Positions 44,327 to 53,282 are shown, numbered from the stretch's first letter. The stretch is DNA of 64,000 nt from Halobellus salinus (GCF_014646875.1 NZ_BMOC01000007.1:62001-126000); one strand, 5' to 3'. Notes: generated from the sequence alone by a model not told the origin. Program-made: numbers and translations.

Positions 44327-44523
44327 GTTCGGTTCCGCGCTCGCGTCGACCCGTCATTGAGACACCTATGATTCATCATCGTTATGAACCCTGGGATCGA
44401 ACCGTCGGTCGATATGTCGGCCGAGCGACCGCGTTCCGGTCACCCGCCGGGCCTCACCTCTCGCGTTCCAGTCGTCGACCGCGACCCCGCGGGACCGGGG
44501 TGTGACGCCGGGCGCCGACGGGG

Positions 44524-45747
44524 GTGGCGGTGAGCCGTCTCGAACGGTCGCGCCTCGCACGCTTGGCCCGCTTCGACGCCATCGTCCTCACCTCCGCGCT
44601 GTGGTTTCTGGGGAAGTTCGTCCGGTTCGCGTTCCCGCCGCTGTTCGAGCGGATCGCGGGCGTCTACCAGATCTCCACCGCGGGGCTGGGCACCGCGTTC
44701 AGCGGGCTGTTACTCGTGTACGCAGTGTTGCAGTTCCCTTCGGGGCTGCTCGCCGACCGATTCAGCTCCGTGACCGTCATCGGCGCCGGCGCCACGCTCG
44801 CAGCCCTCGGAGCGCTCGCGCTGGCGGTCGACGCACCCCTCGCCGCGCTGATCGCGGCGATGCTCGTCATCGGTGCGGGGACGGGGACGCTCAAGACCGT
44901 CGGGGTCAGACTCCTCTCGCGGACGTATCCGCGACAGACCGGGCGGGCGCTCGGGGTGTTCGACACCTTCGGCGCCTTCGGCGGCGTCGCCGCACCCGCG
45001 GTAGTGGTCGTCTTCGCCGGGCTCCCCGGGGTCGTCGGCGCCGGGTGGCGGACCACGTTCCTGCTCGCGGGCGTCGTCGGACTCGTCGTGACCGCGGCGT
45101 TCGTCACGCGCGTTCCGGCGCGACTCCCGGACGGTGCCGACGGAGACGACCGCGATGGGGGTGTGCCGGTCCGGGAGTACGCCGCGATGTTTCGGAGTTG
45201 GCGGTTCTCCACCTTCGTGGTGGTGACGATCCTGTTCTCCTTTGCGTATAATGCCGTGATCGCGTTTCTCCCGCTGTATCTCATCCGCGAGGCGGGCGTG
45301 GCGTCGAACACCGCCAGCCTGCTTTTCAGCGCGCTGTTCGCGGTGAGTCTGATCCAACTCGTGACCGGCGAGGTCAGCGACCGGACCGGCACGCTCCCCG
45401 TGATGGGTGTCACGCTGGGGCTCGCTACCCTCGGGTTGGGGTCAGTCGTGGTGCTCACCGGCGTCGCCGGCCCGGTGGCGTTGGGCGCGGCAATTGTCTG
45501 TCTGGGGGTCGGATCGCACGGGTACCGCCCGGTCCGCGGTGCATACCTCATGTCGGCCATCCCGGCGTCGGTGGCCGGCGGGAGCCTCGGCGCGGTTCGG
45601 ACGCTGCTCATGATCGCCGGGGCGTCGTCGCCGGCGCTCGTGGGCGTTATCTCCGAGACCGCCGGATTCCGGCCGGCGTTCTGGCTGCTCACCGCGGCGC
45701 TCGCGGCTGCGACGGTGCTTTCGGCCGTTCTCTGGGCGTTCGAGTGA
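44524..45747 (+). CDS. major facilitator superfamily transporter
   Basis: A 407-residue MFS protein with about twelve hydrophobic helices. LLADRFSSVTVIG is the loop 2-3 motif (GxLaDrxGrr type), and a charged cytoplasmic loop (RVPARLPDGADGDDRDG) separates the two halves near residue 200. The second half has TGEVSDRTGTLPV, the matching loop 8-9 motif. Substrate unknown; neighbours suggest an organic acid or metabolite. Start GTG 44524; GTG 44530 is an alternative. It is followed 64 bp later by the PrpB-like gene in the same direction. Confidence 0.9.
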   Translation: MAVSRLERSRLARLARFDAIVLTSALWFLGKFVRFAFPPLFERIAGVYQISTAGLGTAFSGLLLVYAVLQFPSGLLADRFSSVTVIGAGATLAALGALALAVDAPLAALIAAMLVIGAGTGTLKTVGVRLLSRTYPRQTGRALGVFDTFGAFGGVAAPAVVVVFAGLPGVVGAGWRTTFLLAGVVGLVVTAAFVTRVPARLPDGADGDDRDGGVPVREYAAMFRSWRFSTFVVVTILFSFAYNAVIAFLPLYLIREAGVASNTASLLFSALFAVSLIQLVTGEVSDRTGTLPVMGVTLGLATLGLGSVVVLTGVAGPVALGAAIVCLGVGSHGYRPVRGAYLMSAIPASVAGGSLGAVRTLLMIAGASSPALVGVISETAGFRPAFWLLTAALAAATVLSAVLWAFE

Positions 45748-45811
45748 TCGGTGCGACACCCGACGCCGGGGTTTCGGGTGGTATTTTGCACGGGCGATTC
45801 TGCAGTGCCGT

Positions 45812-46726
45812 ATGTACGGACGCGAACGGCTGGCGGCGTCGCTGGCCGCCCCGGAGATCACGGTTGCACCGGGCGTGTACGACGGCATCAGCGCCAGACT
45901 GGTCGAACAGCAGGGGTTCGAGACCGGGTTCCTGTCGGGTGCTGGTGTCTCAAATAGCCGGCTGGCACAGCCCGACGTCGGATTCCTCTCGCTCCCGGAT
46001 ATCGCGGATCTGACCCGCCACTTGGCAGACGCGGTTGACATCCCGATTTGGGTCGACGCCGACACCGGGTACGGCAACGCGGTCGGCGTCCACCGGACGG
46101 TCCGGCGGCTCGCCGACGCGGGCGCGGCGGCGGTCATGATCGAGGATCAGGAGTGGCCGAAACGGTGTGGTCACATGGCGGGAAAGTCGGTCGTCCCGTT
46201 CGCCGAGGCGGTCGCGAAGGTCGAGGCCGCCGACGCGGCTCGGCGCGAGCACGCGCCGGAGCTCCTGATCAAGGCGCGGACCGACGCCGCGACCACCCGC
46301 GGGCTCGACGAGGCCATCAAGCGGCTCCGCGCGTTCGCCGACGCCGGTGCCGACATCGTGTTCGCGGACGCGCTCACCTCCGAACCCGATATCCGCCACG
46401 TCGCCGCCGAGGTCGACGGCGCCGCCCTCTCGGTGAACATGGGGTTCGGCGTCCGGAGCCGGCCGACGACGCCGCTGATCCCCGCGCGGAAGCTCGAAGC
46501 GATGGGCGTCGACGCCGTGATCTACCCGCGGCTCATCACCGCGGCGGCGACCGCTGGGATGCAGCGCGCGCTGGGGGAGTTACGGACCGCGATCGACACA
46601 CCCGAGACCTACGAGGCGCCCGACACCGTGGTCGACTGGGAGTCGTACATGGATCTCGTCGGGAAACCCGCGGTAGACGACCTCGAAGCGCGGTTCGCGG
46701 TAGACGACGAGGAAACGGCCGACTGA
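45812..46726 (+). CDS. isocitrate lyase/PEP mutase family enzyme (methylisocitrate lyase-like)
   Basis: A 304-residue TIM barrel of the ICL/PEPM superfamily. TVAPGVYDGISARLVEQQGF, IPIWVDADTGYGNAVGVHRTV (metal Asp), IEDQEWPKRCGHMAGKSVVP with the catalytic KRCGH loop (Cys about residue 122), LLIKARTDA and PTTPLIPARKLEAMGV fit 2-methylisocitrate lyase (PrpB), which splits methylisocitrate to pyruvate and succinate; oxaloacetate decarboxylases and CPEP mutase relatives share much of this. A TATA-like GGTATTTTG lies about 28 bases upstream. PrpF-like enzyme is encoded 735 bp downstream beyond a MITE. Confidence 0.85.
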   Translation: MYGRERLAASLAAPEITVAPGVYDGISARLVEQQGFETGFLSGAGVSNSRLAQPDVGFLSLPDIADLTRHLADAVDIPIWVDADTGYGNAVGVHRTVRRLADAGAAAVMIEDQEWPKRCGHMAGKSVVPFAEAVAKVEAADAARREHAPELLIKARTDAATTRGLDEAIKRLRAFADAGADIVFADALTSEPDIRHVAAEVDGAALSVNMGFGVRSRPTTPLIPARKLEAMGVDAVIYPRLITAAATAGMQRALGELRTAIDTPETYEAPDTVVDWESYMDLVGKPAVDDLEARFAVDDEETAD

Positions 46727-46886
46727 CGTTCGGTCGTTGGAGGTTGTGTTCGGAGACGCGGTGGCTGACCCCGAACCCACCGTTGGTGGGAGTGGAAGGA
46801 TCTGCACCCGTCTCGTCCTGTCGACTCTGTCACCGCTTGGGTCTCAGTCCGGCCGTGTTGGTTGACATCCTCCCCGCGCTAAAGCA

Positions 46887-47131
46887 CTGTCTCTTACCCA
46901 TAAGTCCACCAAGTCCCAAACGGACGTTTTAGACGCTGTCGAACCCAATCTGTCATCGGAAGATCGAGGTGATGAGTGATTCGGGCGGTGATATCTGCGG
47001 TGAGGGGTTACTGAATTCGGATAACCGAGATGGGTAAAAACCGTCGCATAGAGGTATCAGATGGGTAGATACAGGATTTTCGTTCGGATTCATCGATCCT
47101 AGCACCGACTCGATTTGTGGGTAAGAGACAG
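46887..47131. mobile_element. MITE-like element, copy 2 (245 bp)
   Basis: Same ends as copy 1 (CTGTCTCTTACCCA / TGGGTAAGAGACAG) with a perfect 10-bp direct repeat CGCTAAAGCA at 46877-46886 and 47132-47141. The ~25 subterminal bases match copy 1 in inverse orientation (ACTTATGGGTAAGAGACAG), while the interior has diverged. The target before insertion reads GACATCCTCCCCG - CGCTAAAGCA - CGGGGCTTTCTCC, which resembles the right-end hairpin of IS200/IS605 (TnpB) elements. It lies in the 735-bp gap between the PrpB-like and PrpF-like genes. Confidence 0.85.
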
Positions 47132-47199
47132 CGCTAAAGCACGGGGCTTTCTCCTCGATTCTCCGTAAGCGGATACCAACCGAAGAACCGCCCTCGGGC

Positions 47200-47366
47200 G
47201 GGACTGGAAGGGGCCGCGGTCTCGACGACGGTGACGAGCGCACAGCTCTCGTCAGCCAACCAGAACGCGGAGCGTTCTGGTGAAGGCGGCCGACGTAAGC
47301 ACCGCAGGCCGTAGGCCGAGGAGCACAACGAAGCCCCCGGGTCGAGACCGTGGGGGCTTCCGAGGC
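47200..47366 (+). repeat. interspersed structured repeat, copy 2
   Basis: Opens GGGACTGGAAGGGGCCGCG and closes GGGGGCTTCCGAGG as in copy 1 (12137-12258). The main stem pairs 47214-47226 (CCGCGGTCTCGAC) with 47341-47353 (GTCGAGACCGTGG), 13 bp with one G-U. A perfect CCAGAACGC/GCGTTCTGG hairpin lies at 47259-47279, and ACCGCAGGCC-GTA-GGCCGAGGA at about 47301-47322 repeats the internal hairpin motif of copy 1. Confidence 0.7.
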
Positions 47367-47412
47367 CGTCTCCCTGGTGTTCCCACCGATATTACTCCTA
47401 ACTAAACACTAC
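47353..47412 (+). repeat. GGGGCTTCCGAGG repeat, module C copy 2
   Basis: The 3' flank of the structured repeat: GGGGCTTCCGAGG through ACTCCTAACTAAACACTAC, matching 18147-18207. It ends about 50 bp before the PrpF-like gene, so it forms part of that gene's upstream region. Confidence 0.6.
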
Positions 47413-47461
47413 CCCCAGTCCCGACCCAACACCTACGTCGGCGCGGGCTGAATCCGCGGCC

Positions 47462-48625
47462 ATGACCGAACCGGCCGGACAGGGGTCGATCAAGGGGACG
47501 GTCCTCCGCGGCGGCACCAGCCGTGGGCTGTACGTGACGCCCGACCAGCTACCGCCGGCGGGCGACCGGCGGGACGCGCTCCTGATCGAACTGTTTGGGA
47601 CGCCCGATCCGCTCCAGATCGACGGCATCGGCGGGGGCAACTCCCACACCAGCAAGGTGATGATCGTCGAGGCGTCCGATCGCTCCGACGCCGACGTCGA
47701 CTACACGTTCGGCCAGGTCGGCGTCGACACCGAAGTCGTGGACTGGTCGGGCAACTGCGGGAACCTGACAAGCGGGGTGGGGGTGTTTGCGATCCTGTCG
47801 GGGCTCGTCGACGCGGCGGAGCCGTCCACGGAACTGCGTCTCTACAACACGAACACGGACACCGACGTCGACCAGGAGATCCCGATTGCCGGTGGGAGGC
47901 CCGCGGTCTGCGGCAACTACCGGGTCGACGGCATCCCCGGAACGGGCGCCTGTATCGACTCGTACTTCCGGGATCCGGGCGGCGCCGTCACCGGCCGACT
48001 GCTCCCGACTGGAAACCGAACCGATACCCTGCGGGTCGACAGCGACGACTACACCGTCTCGATCGTCGACGCCGCGAACCCGAACGTGTTCCTCCGGGCG
48101 CGCGACCTGGGGCTGGACGGGACCGAACACCCCGACGAATTGGCCGGTCCGGATCTGCTCTCGCGGCTGGAACTGCTCCGCGGCGCGGCGTGTGAACGCC
48201 TCGGACTCGTCGACGACAGACGCGATGCCGCCGACGAACGGGCGGCGGTGCCGCAGATCGCGGTGGTGTCGGCGCCGCAGTCCTACGACCGCGTCTCCGG
48301 CGGGCGGGTCGACGCCGACGGGATCGACGTCACGGCCAGGATCGTGACCACGGGGACGCCGCACCACTCCTATGCGACCACCGGCGCGATGTGTCTGGCC
48401 GCCGCGACCCGGATCGACGGAACCCTACCGGCGGCGGTCGCTCGCAACGCCGAGAGGAACACGAAGCCGGTCGACGTGACGATCGGTCACCCGAAAGGGA
48501 CCATCACGATCGGCGTCGAGACGGCGACCCGCGACGGGGACCTCGCGGTCGAGCGCGTCCGCGTCGGCCGTACCGCCCGGCGCCTCGTCGAAGGCAAAAT
48601 GTACTATCGTCGCCCCGTAGAGTGA
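47462..48625 (+). CDS. PrpF-family isomerase (2-methylaconitate cis-trans isomerase-like)
   Basis: A 387-residue PrpF/DUF453 protein, diaminopimelate-epimerase fold in two halves. RGGTSRGLYVTPDQLP (N-terminal), GIGGGNSHTSKVMIV, WSGNCGNLTSGVGVFAI with the first catalytic Cys (about residue 100), and TTGTPHHSYATTGAMCLAAA match the family. PrpF isomerises 2-methylaconitate in the methylcitrate cycle; close relatives act on 4-oxalomesaconate or similar tricarboxylates. Length is normal. With the PrpB-like enzyme upstream a propionate or tricarboxylate pathway is suggested; no methylcitrate synthase or AcnD/PrpD is present here. Confidence 0.9.
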   Translation: MTEPAGQGSIKGTVLRGGTSRGLYVTPDQLPPAGDRRDALLIELFGTPDPLQIDGIGGGNSHTSKVMIVEASDRSDADVDYTFGQVGVDTEVVDWSGNCGNLTSGVGVFAILSGLVDAAEPSTELRLYNTNTDTDVDQEIPIAGGRPAVCGNYRVDGIPGTGACIDSYFRDPGGAVTGRLLPTGNRTDTLRVDSDDYTVSIVDAANPNVFLRARDLGLDGTEHPDELAGPDLLSRLELLRGAACERLGLVDDRRDAADERAAVPQIAVVSAPQSYDRVSGGRVDADGIDVTARIVTTGTPHHSYATTGAMCLAAATRIDGTLPAAVARNAERNTKPVDVTIGHPKGTITIGVETATRDGDLAVERVRVGRTARRLVEGKMYYRRPVE

Positions 48626-48736
48626 CACGAACCGCCGGTGTCGGGTCCCGGTCCTCGCCGACCTGGGTGTGCGACATCCGGGATTCGACAACGGCCCGCC
48701 TCGGTCGGGCGCCGCGCCGTCGGAGCGACGCTGCGG

Positions 48737-49564
48737 TCAGTCGTCGGTCGGGACGCCGTGAACTTCGGGACCGCCGGCGTCCCGGAGGAGGTATCGCGCC
48801 GTGACGACGAGTCCGAGCGCGGCCGCAGCACCGCCCACCGAGACGTACTGGAGGGTCCCGCCGTACACCAGCCGGCCCGCGACCAGCAGCGATACCACCA
48901 TCACCGCGGCGGTGGCGGCGAGGTACCGGATGCGGCGGGCGGAGTGACCGCCGGCCCCCGGCGACCAGACCGCCGCGGTCAACAGGGCGGCGTACGTCAC
49001 CAACCCGGCGAGGTAGTACGCGGCCTGGACGGTCGGGCCGAATGACACGAACGTGTGCGGCGCTAACACCACAAGCACCGGGAGCAGGCCGCCCGCCGCC
49101 GTCAGGGCGATCCGAACCCGCCCAGTGTCGGCGTTGTCGGTGCCGTATGTCCACGCCGCGGCGAGCGCCACGCCGGTGAAGATGATCGACGCAGTGCCGA
49201 AATGCGCGAGCAACACCGCCCACTGGTAGGTGGTGACCGTGAGCGCCCCCAGAACGATCTGGGAGGGAAGCAGTATCGTCGCCGCCGCGAGCGCCGCCCG
49301 AACCCGGCGGTCGGCGCCGTCGCGCCACGCCGTGATCGTGGTGCCGAGGATCACGAATCCGGTGACCATCGCGACGAATCGGTGGAACCACTCGATGAAG
49401 CTGCTCCAGTTCGCGGGGAACAACCCGAGGAAGCCGTCGCAGAGGGGCCACCGCCCCGCGCAGGTCAGCCCCGAACCCGTCGCCGCGGTGTACACCCCGA
49501 GGACCATCAGAACGCCTGTGAGCGCGGCTGAGACACCCACGAGCCGGCGGAGACGCGTATCCAT
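48737..49564 (-). CDS. ctaA: heme A synthase (CtaA/COX15 family)
   Basis: From ATG 49564 a 275-residue integral membrane protein with about eight TM helices. CAGRWPLCDG provides the extracellular cysteine pair, FIEWFHRFVAMVTG and VLLAHFGTASII the first-half heme-ligand histidines; in the second half VLAPHTFVSFGP keeps one His. Heme A synthase oxidises heme O for the terminal oxidase. Archaeal forms are shorter than bacterial ones, as here. The long open frame upstream of 49564 is divergent to the M24-like gene and not used. Confidence 0.9.
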   Translation of the reverse strand: MDTRLRRLVGVSAALTGVLMVLGVYTAATGSGLTCAGRWPLCDGFLGLFPANWSSFIEWFHRFVAMVTGFVILGTTITAWRDGADRRVRAALAAATILLPSQIVLGALTVTTYQWAVLLAHFGTASIIFTGVALAAAWTYGTDNADTGRVRIALTAAGGLLPVLVVLAPHTFVSFGPTVQAAYYLAGLVTYAALLTAAVWSPGAGGHSARRIRYLAATAAVMVVSLLVAGRLVYGGTLQYVSVGGAAAALGLVVTARYLLRDAGGPEVHGVPTDD

Positions 49565-49717
49565 ACCTGTAAGTCGGGGGCGGAGGCACTTACGGATTAC
49601 TGTGCGGTTTCGGCCATCGTCGACCCGGCGGTGCAGTGGCGAAAACTCCGGGAGCGCGGCGCGGTTCGGCGGGGCGGGAGTGATGGGAATCAAGTGTCGG
49701 TACCGAGAGTGTGGGGT

Positions 49718-50947
49718 ATGACCGACGGAACGCCGCCGGGGGGATCCGAGGAACGCGGGGGAGCAACACCGGCCGAGGGGGGCGGGGACAGTGACACCAA
49801 CGGGTCGCAACTCTCTCACCGCCGGGAACGGCTGTCGGCGTTTCTCGACCGGGAGGGGCTCGATGCGGTCTGGTTCGGAAAACCCAACTCCTTCGCGTGG
49901 CTCACCGGCGGCAGCAACGTGGTCGACCGCGACGCCGACGTCGGCGTGGCGGCCGCGGGCTACCACCGGGAGAAGGGGTTCGTGGTCGTCACGACCAACA
50001 TCGAGGCCGACCGCCTCGCCGACGAGGAGGTGCCCGCGGCGTTCGAAGTCGAGTCGACGCCGTGGTACGAGTCGTCGCTTTCATCCGCGGTCGCCGACGC
50101 GACGCCCGGCGACGGCGCGGCCGACTTCGACGTACCGGGGCTCGACTCCCTGGACGCGAGCCGGCTCCGTCGCCCGCTGTCCGCGGGGGACATCGAGCGG
50201 TATCGGGCGCTCGGCCGGGACGTCGCGACGGCGCTGGAACGGGTCGCGGTCGAACTCCAACCCGACGACACCGAGAGCGAGGTCGCTTCGGGGCTCCGAG
50301 TCGCGCTGTCGGCACGGGGAATCGAGGCGCCGGTGGTGTTGGTGGGGGGTGCCGAACGGGCGCAGTCGTACCGCCACTACACCCCGTCGCGGGCGGAACT
50401 CGGGGGGTACGCGTTGCTGTCGGTGACGGCCGAGCGCGGTGGACGCTACGCCAGCGCGACCCGGACGGTCGCGTTCGACAACGCCCCCGAGTGGCTCGAC
50501 GACCGGCACCACAAAGCGATGCGGGTGGAGGCGACCGCGCTGGCGGCGACGGTGCGCGCAAGCGGCGGGAGCGGCGGGAGCGCCAACGACTCCGGGAGCG
50601 ACGACGGGAACGGTGACGCCGGGGACGTCTTCGACGCGATCGCCGACGCCTACGACCACCTCGGAGAGCCCGGCGAGTGGCGGAGCCACCACCAGGGCGG
50701 CGCGGCGGGCTTCGCCGGCCGGGAGTGGGTCGCGACGCCCGACGGCGACGAGCGGGTCGATACCCCGATGGCGTACGCGTACAACCCCACGGTTCGAGGC
50801 GCGAAATCAGAGGATACCGTGCTCGTCACTGGTGATGGGCTTGAGGTCCTGACACGAACCGGTGAGTGGCCCACCCGGACGGTGTCGTCGCGCCGGGGGG
50901 AGGTCACGATCGAACGCCACGCGGTCCGGCGGTTGGGCGGGGAGTAG
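49718..50947 (+). CDS. M24 (creatinase/aminopeptidase P)-fold protein without metal ligands
   Basis: From ATG 49718 a 409-residue protein: acidic tail, creatinase N-domain (RRERLSAFLDREGLDAVWFGKPNSFAWLTGG) and a pita-bread domain (PLSAGDIERYRALGRDVATALERV onward). In active M24 enzymes two Asp ligands lie in a vDxG...sDxTRT pattern; here the strand reads LLSVTAERGGRYASATRTVAF, with Ser and Ala in their places. HHQGGAAGFAGREW is kept. It is probably not a metallopeptidase. A glycine/serine-rich loop (about residues 283-300) is inserted. Divergent from ctaA. Confidence 0.85.
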   Translation: MTDGTPPGGSEERGGATPAEGGGDSDTNGSQLSHRRERLSAFLDREGLDAVWFGKPNSFAWLTGGSNVVDRDADVGVAAAGYHREKGFVVVTTNIEADRLADEEVPAAFEVESTPWYESSLSSAVADATPGDGAADFDVPGLDSLDASRLRRPLSAGDIERYRALGRDVATALERVAVELQPDDTESEVASGLRVALSARGIEAPVVLVGGAERAQSYRHYTPSRAELGGYALLSVTAERGGRYASATRTVAFDNAPEWLDDRHHKAMRVEATALAATVRASGGSGGSANDSGSDDGNGDAGDVFDAIADAYDHLGEPGEWRSHHQGGAAGFAGREWVATPDGDERVDTPMAYAYNPTVRGAKSEDTVLVTGDGLEVLTRTGEWPTRTVSSRRGEVTIERHAVRRLGGE

Positions 50948-51008
50948 GGGTGGGGGCGGCGCCCGGTACTGGGTTCGTCATCCGTCGAACTAGGCTTCGA
51001 CAGGCACC

Positions 51009-51018
51009 TTTTTTTATG
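51009..51018 (+). promoter_or_regulatory. TATA-like box for maeB
   Basis: TTTTTTTATG centred about 26 bases before ATG 51039, consistent with a leaderless transcript. Confidence 0.6.
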
Positions 51019-51038
51019 CCGGGGTTGTCGCCGGGGGT

Positions 51039-53282
51039 ATGGGACTCGACGACGACGCCAGAGACTACCACCGGGAGGAACCGCCCGGAAAGATCGAGAT
51101 ATCCACCACGAAGCCCACCAACACCCAACGGGACCTCTCCCTGGCGTACTCCCCGGGCGTCGCGGCGCCGTGCCGCGACATCGACGCCGACCCCTCGCGG
51201 GGGTACGAGTACACCGCGAAGGGCAACCTCGTGGGCGTGGTCTCGAACGGGAGCGCCGTTCTGGGGCTGGGCGACATCGGGGCGCAGGCGTCAAAGCCCG
51301 TCATGGAGGGAAAGGGCGTGCTGTTCAAGCGGTTCGCCGACATCGACGTCTTCGACATCGAACTCGACCTCGACGACCCCGACGAGCTCGTGACCGCGGT
51401 GCGGGCGATGGAGCCGACGTTCGGCGGCATCAACCTCGAGGATATCAAAGCCCCGGAGTGTTTCGAGGTCGAAGACCGGTTGCGGGAGGCGATGGACGTG
51501 CCCGTGTTCCACGACGACCAGCACGGGACCGCGATCATCACCGGGGCGGCGCTCCTGAACGCCGTCGACGTGGCCGGGAAGTCGCTTGACGAGCTCGATG
51601 TGGTGTTCTCCGGGGCCGGGGCGTCGGCGATCGCGACCGCGCGGTTCTACACCTCGCTCGGCGTTCCCGAGGAGAACATCGTGATGTGTGACTCCTCCGG
51701 CGTCATCGGCACCGACCGCGAGGGGCTCAACGAGTACAAGTCCCAGTTCGCGTCGGACATCGGCGCGGACACCCTCGAAGGGGCGATGGTGGACGCCGAC
51801 GTGTTTGTGGGGCTGTCGGTCGGCGGGATCGTCTCGCGGGACATGGTGGCGTCGATGGCGGACAACCCCATCGTCTTCGCCATGGCGAACCCCGACCCCG
51901 AGATCGGCTACGAGGACGCGAAGGCCGCCCGCGACGACACCGTGATCACGGCGACCGGGCGGTCGGACTACCCCAACCAGGTCAACAACGTGCTGGGGTT
52001 CCCGTTCATCTTCCGCGGGGCGCTCGACGTGCGCGCGACCGAGATCAACGAGGATATGAAGCGGGCGGCCGCGGAGGCGCTCGCGGAGCTGGCCCGGCAG
52101 GACGTCCCCGACGCGGTGGTGAAAGCCTACGGCGACCAGCCGCTGCAGTACGGCCCCGACTACGTCATCCCGAAGCCGCTGGATCCGCGGGTCCTCTTCG
52201 AGGTCGCGCCCGCGGTCGCCGAAGCCGCCATGGACGCCGGGTGTGCCCGGACCGAGGTCGACCTCCAGGCCTACGAGGAGCGGCTGGAGGCGCGGCTCGG
52301 GAAATCGAGGGAGATGATGCGGGTCGTCCTCAACAAGGCGAAATCCGACCCCAAGCGGGTCGCGTTGGCGGAGGGCGGCGACGAGAAGATGATCCGCGCG
52401 GCCTACCAGATGCAGGAACAGGGGATCGCCGAACCCGTGTTGGTGGGCGACCCCGACGAGATCGCCGAGACCGCGGCGGAGTTCGGGCTCGAGTTCGACC
52501 CCGAGATCGTCCACCCCGCCAACGGCGAGTGGGACCACTACGCCGACCACCTCTACGAACTCCGCCAACGCAAGGGGATCACGAAGCGAGAGGCCCACGA
52601 CATGATCCGCGGGAACTCCAACGCCTTCGCGAGCGTCATGGTCGAGCGCGGCGACGCCGACGCCATGCTCACCGGGCTGACCCACCACTACCCCTCGGCG
52701 CTCCGGCCGCCGTTGGAGATCATCGGCACGGCGCCCGACGCCAACTACGCCGCCGGCGTGTACATGCTCACGTTCAAAAACCGGGTGATCTTCGCGGCCG
52801 ACACCACCGTGAACCTCGACCCCGACTCCGGAGTGTTGGCGGAGATCACCCGCCACACCGGCGAGCTCGCCCGGCGGTTCAACGTCGAGCCGCGGGCGGC
52901 GATGCTGTCGTACTCGAACTTCGGGAGCGTCGAGAACGCCGACACCCGGAAGATCCGCGAGGCGGTCTCGGAACTCCACGCCGACGACGCGGTGGACTTC
53001 CCGGTTGACGGCGAGATGCAGGCCGACACCGCGGTGGTCGAGGAGATACTCACCGGCACCTACGAGTTCTCACAGCTCGACGAGCCCGCGAACGTGCTCG
53101 TGTTCCCCAACCTCGAGTCGGGGAACATCGGGTACAAACTGCTCCAGCGGCTCGGCGGCGCGGAGGCCATCGGGCCGATGCTGGTGGGCATGGACAAACC
53201 CGTCCACGTGCTCCAGCGCGGCGACGAGGTGAAAGACATCGTCAACCTCGCGGGCGTCGCCGTCGTCGACGCCCAAGGGTAA
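51039..53282 (+). CDS. maeB: malic enzyme - phosphotransacetylase fusion (MaeB type)
   Basis: A 747-residue protein. Residues 1-415 are malic enzyme: LSLAYSPGVAAPCRDI, GNLVGVVSNGSAVLGLGDIGAQASKPVMEGK, EDIKAPECF, VFHDDQHGTA (metal) and VFSGAGASAIATA (nucleotide-binding). Residues about 430-747 are a phosphate acetyl/butyryltransferase-like domain (RVALAEGGDEKMIRAAY ... VLVFPNLESGNIGYKLLQRLGGAEAIGPML). MaeB decarboxylates malate to pyruvate with NADP; the C-domain binds acetyl-CoA as a regulator and is usually not catalytic. It feeds pyruvate and NADPH from TCA intermediates. Length matches the fused class. Confidence 0.95.
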   Translation: MGLDDDARDYHREEPPGKIEISTTKPTNTQRDLSLAYSPGVAAPCRDIDADPSRGYEYTAKGNLVGVVSNGSAVLGLGDIGAQASKPVMEGKGVLFKRFADIDVFDIELDLDDPDELVTAVRAMEPTFGGINLEDIKAPECFEVEDRLREAMDVPVFHDDQHGTAIITGAALLNAVDVAGKSLDELDVVFSGAGASAIATARFYTSLGVPEENIVMCDSSGVIGTDREGLNEYKSQFASDIGADTLEGAMVDADVFVGLSVGGIVSRDMVASMADNPIVFAMANPDPEIGYEDAKAARDDTVITATGRSDYPNQVNNVLGFPFIFRGALDVRATEINEDMKRAAAEALAELARQDVPDAVVKAYGDQPLQYGPDYVIPKPLDPRVLFEVAPAVAEAAMDAGCARTEVDLQAYEERLEARLGKSREMMRVVLNKAKSDPKRVALAEGGDEKMIRAAYQMQEQGIAEPVLVGDPDEIAETAAEFGLEFDPEIVHPANGEWDHYADHLYELRQRKGITKREAHDMIRGNSNAFASVMVERGDADAMLTGLTHHYPSALRPPLEIIGTAPDANYAAGVYMLTFKNRVIFAADTTVNLDPDSGVLAEITRHTGELARRFNVEPRAAMLSYSNFGSVENADTRKIREAVSELHADDAVDFPVDGEMQADTAVVEEILTGTYEFSQLDEPANVLVFPNLESGNIGYKLLQRLGGAEAIGPMLVGMDKPVHVLQRGDEVKDIVNLAGVAVVDAQG

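Noticed and set aside
48504-49589. 361-residue minus frame overlapping ctaA and prpF
   Set aside because: Alternative frame of ctaA; the hydrophobic helices and family motifs lie in the frame 48737-49564.
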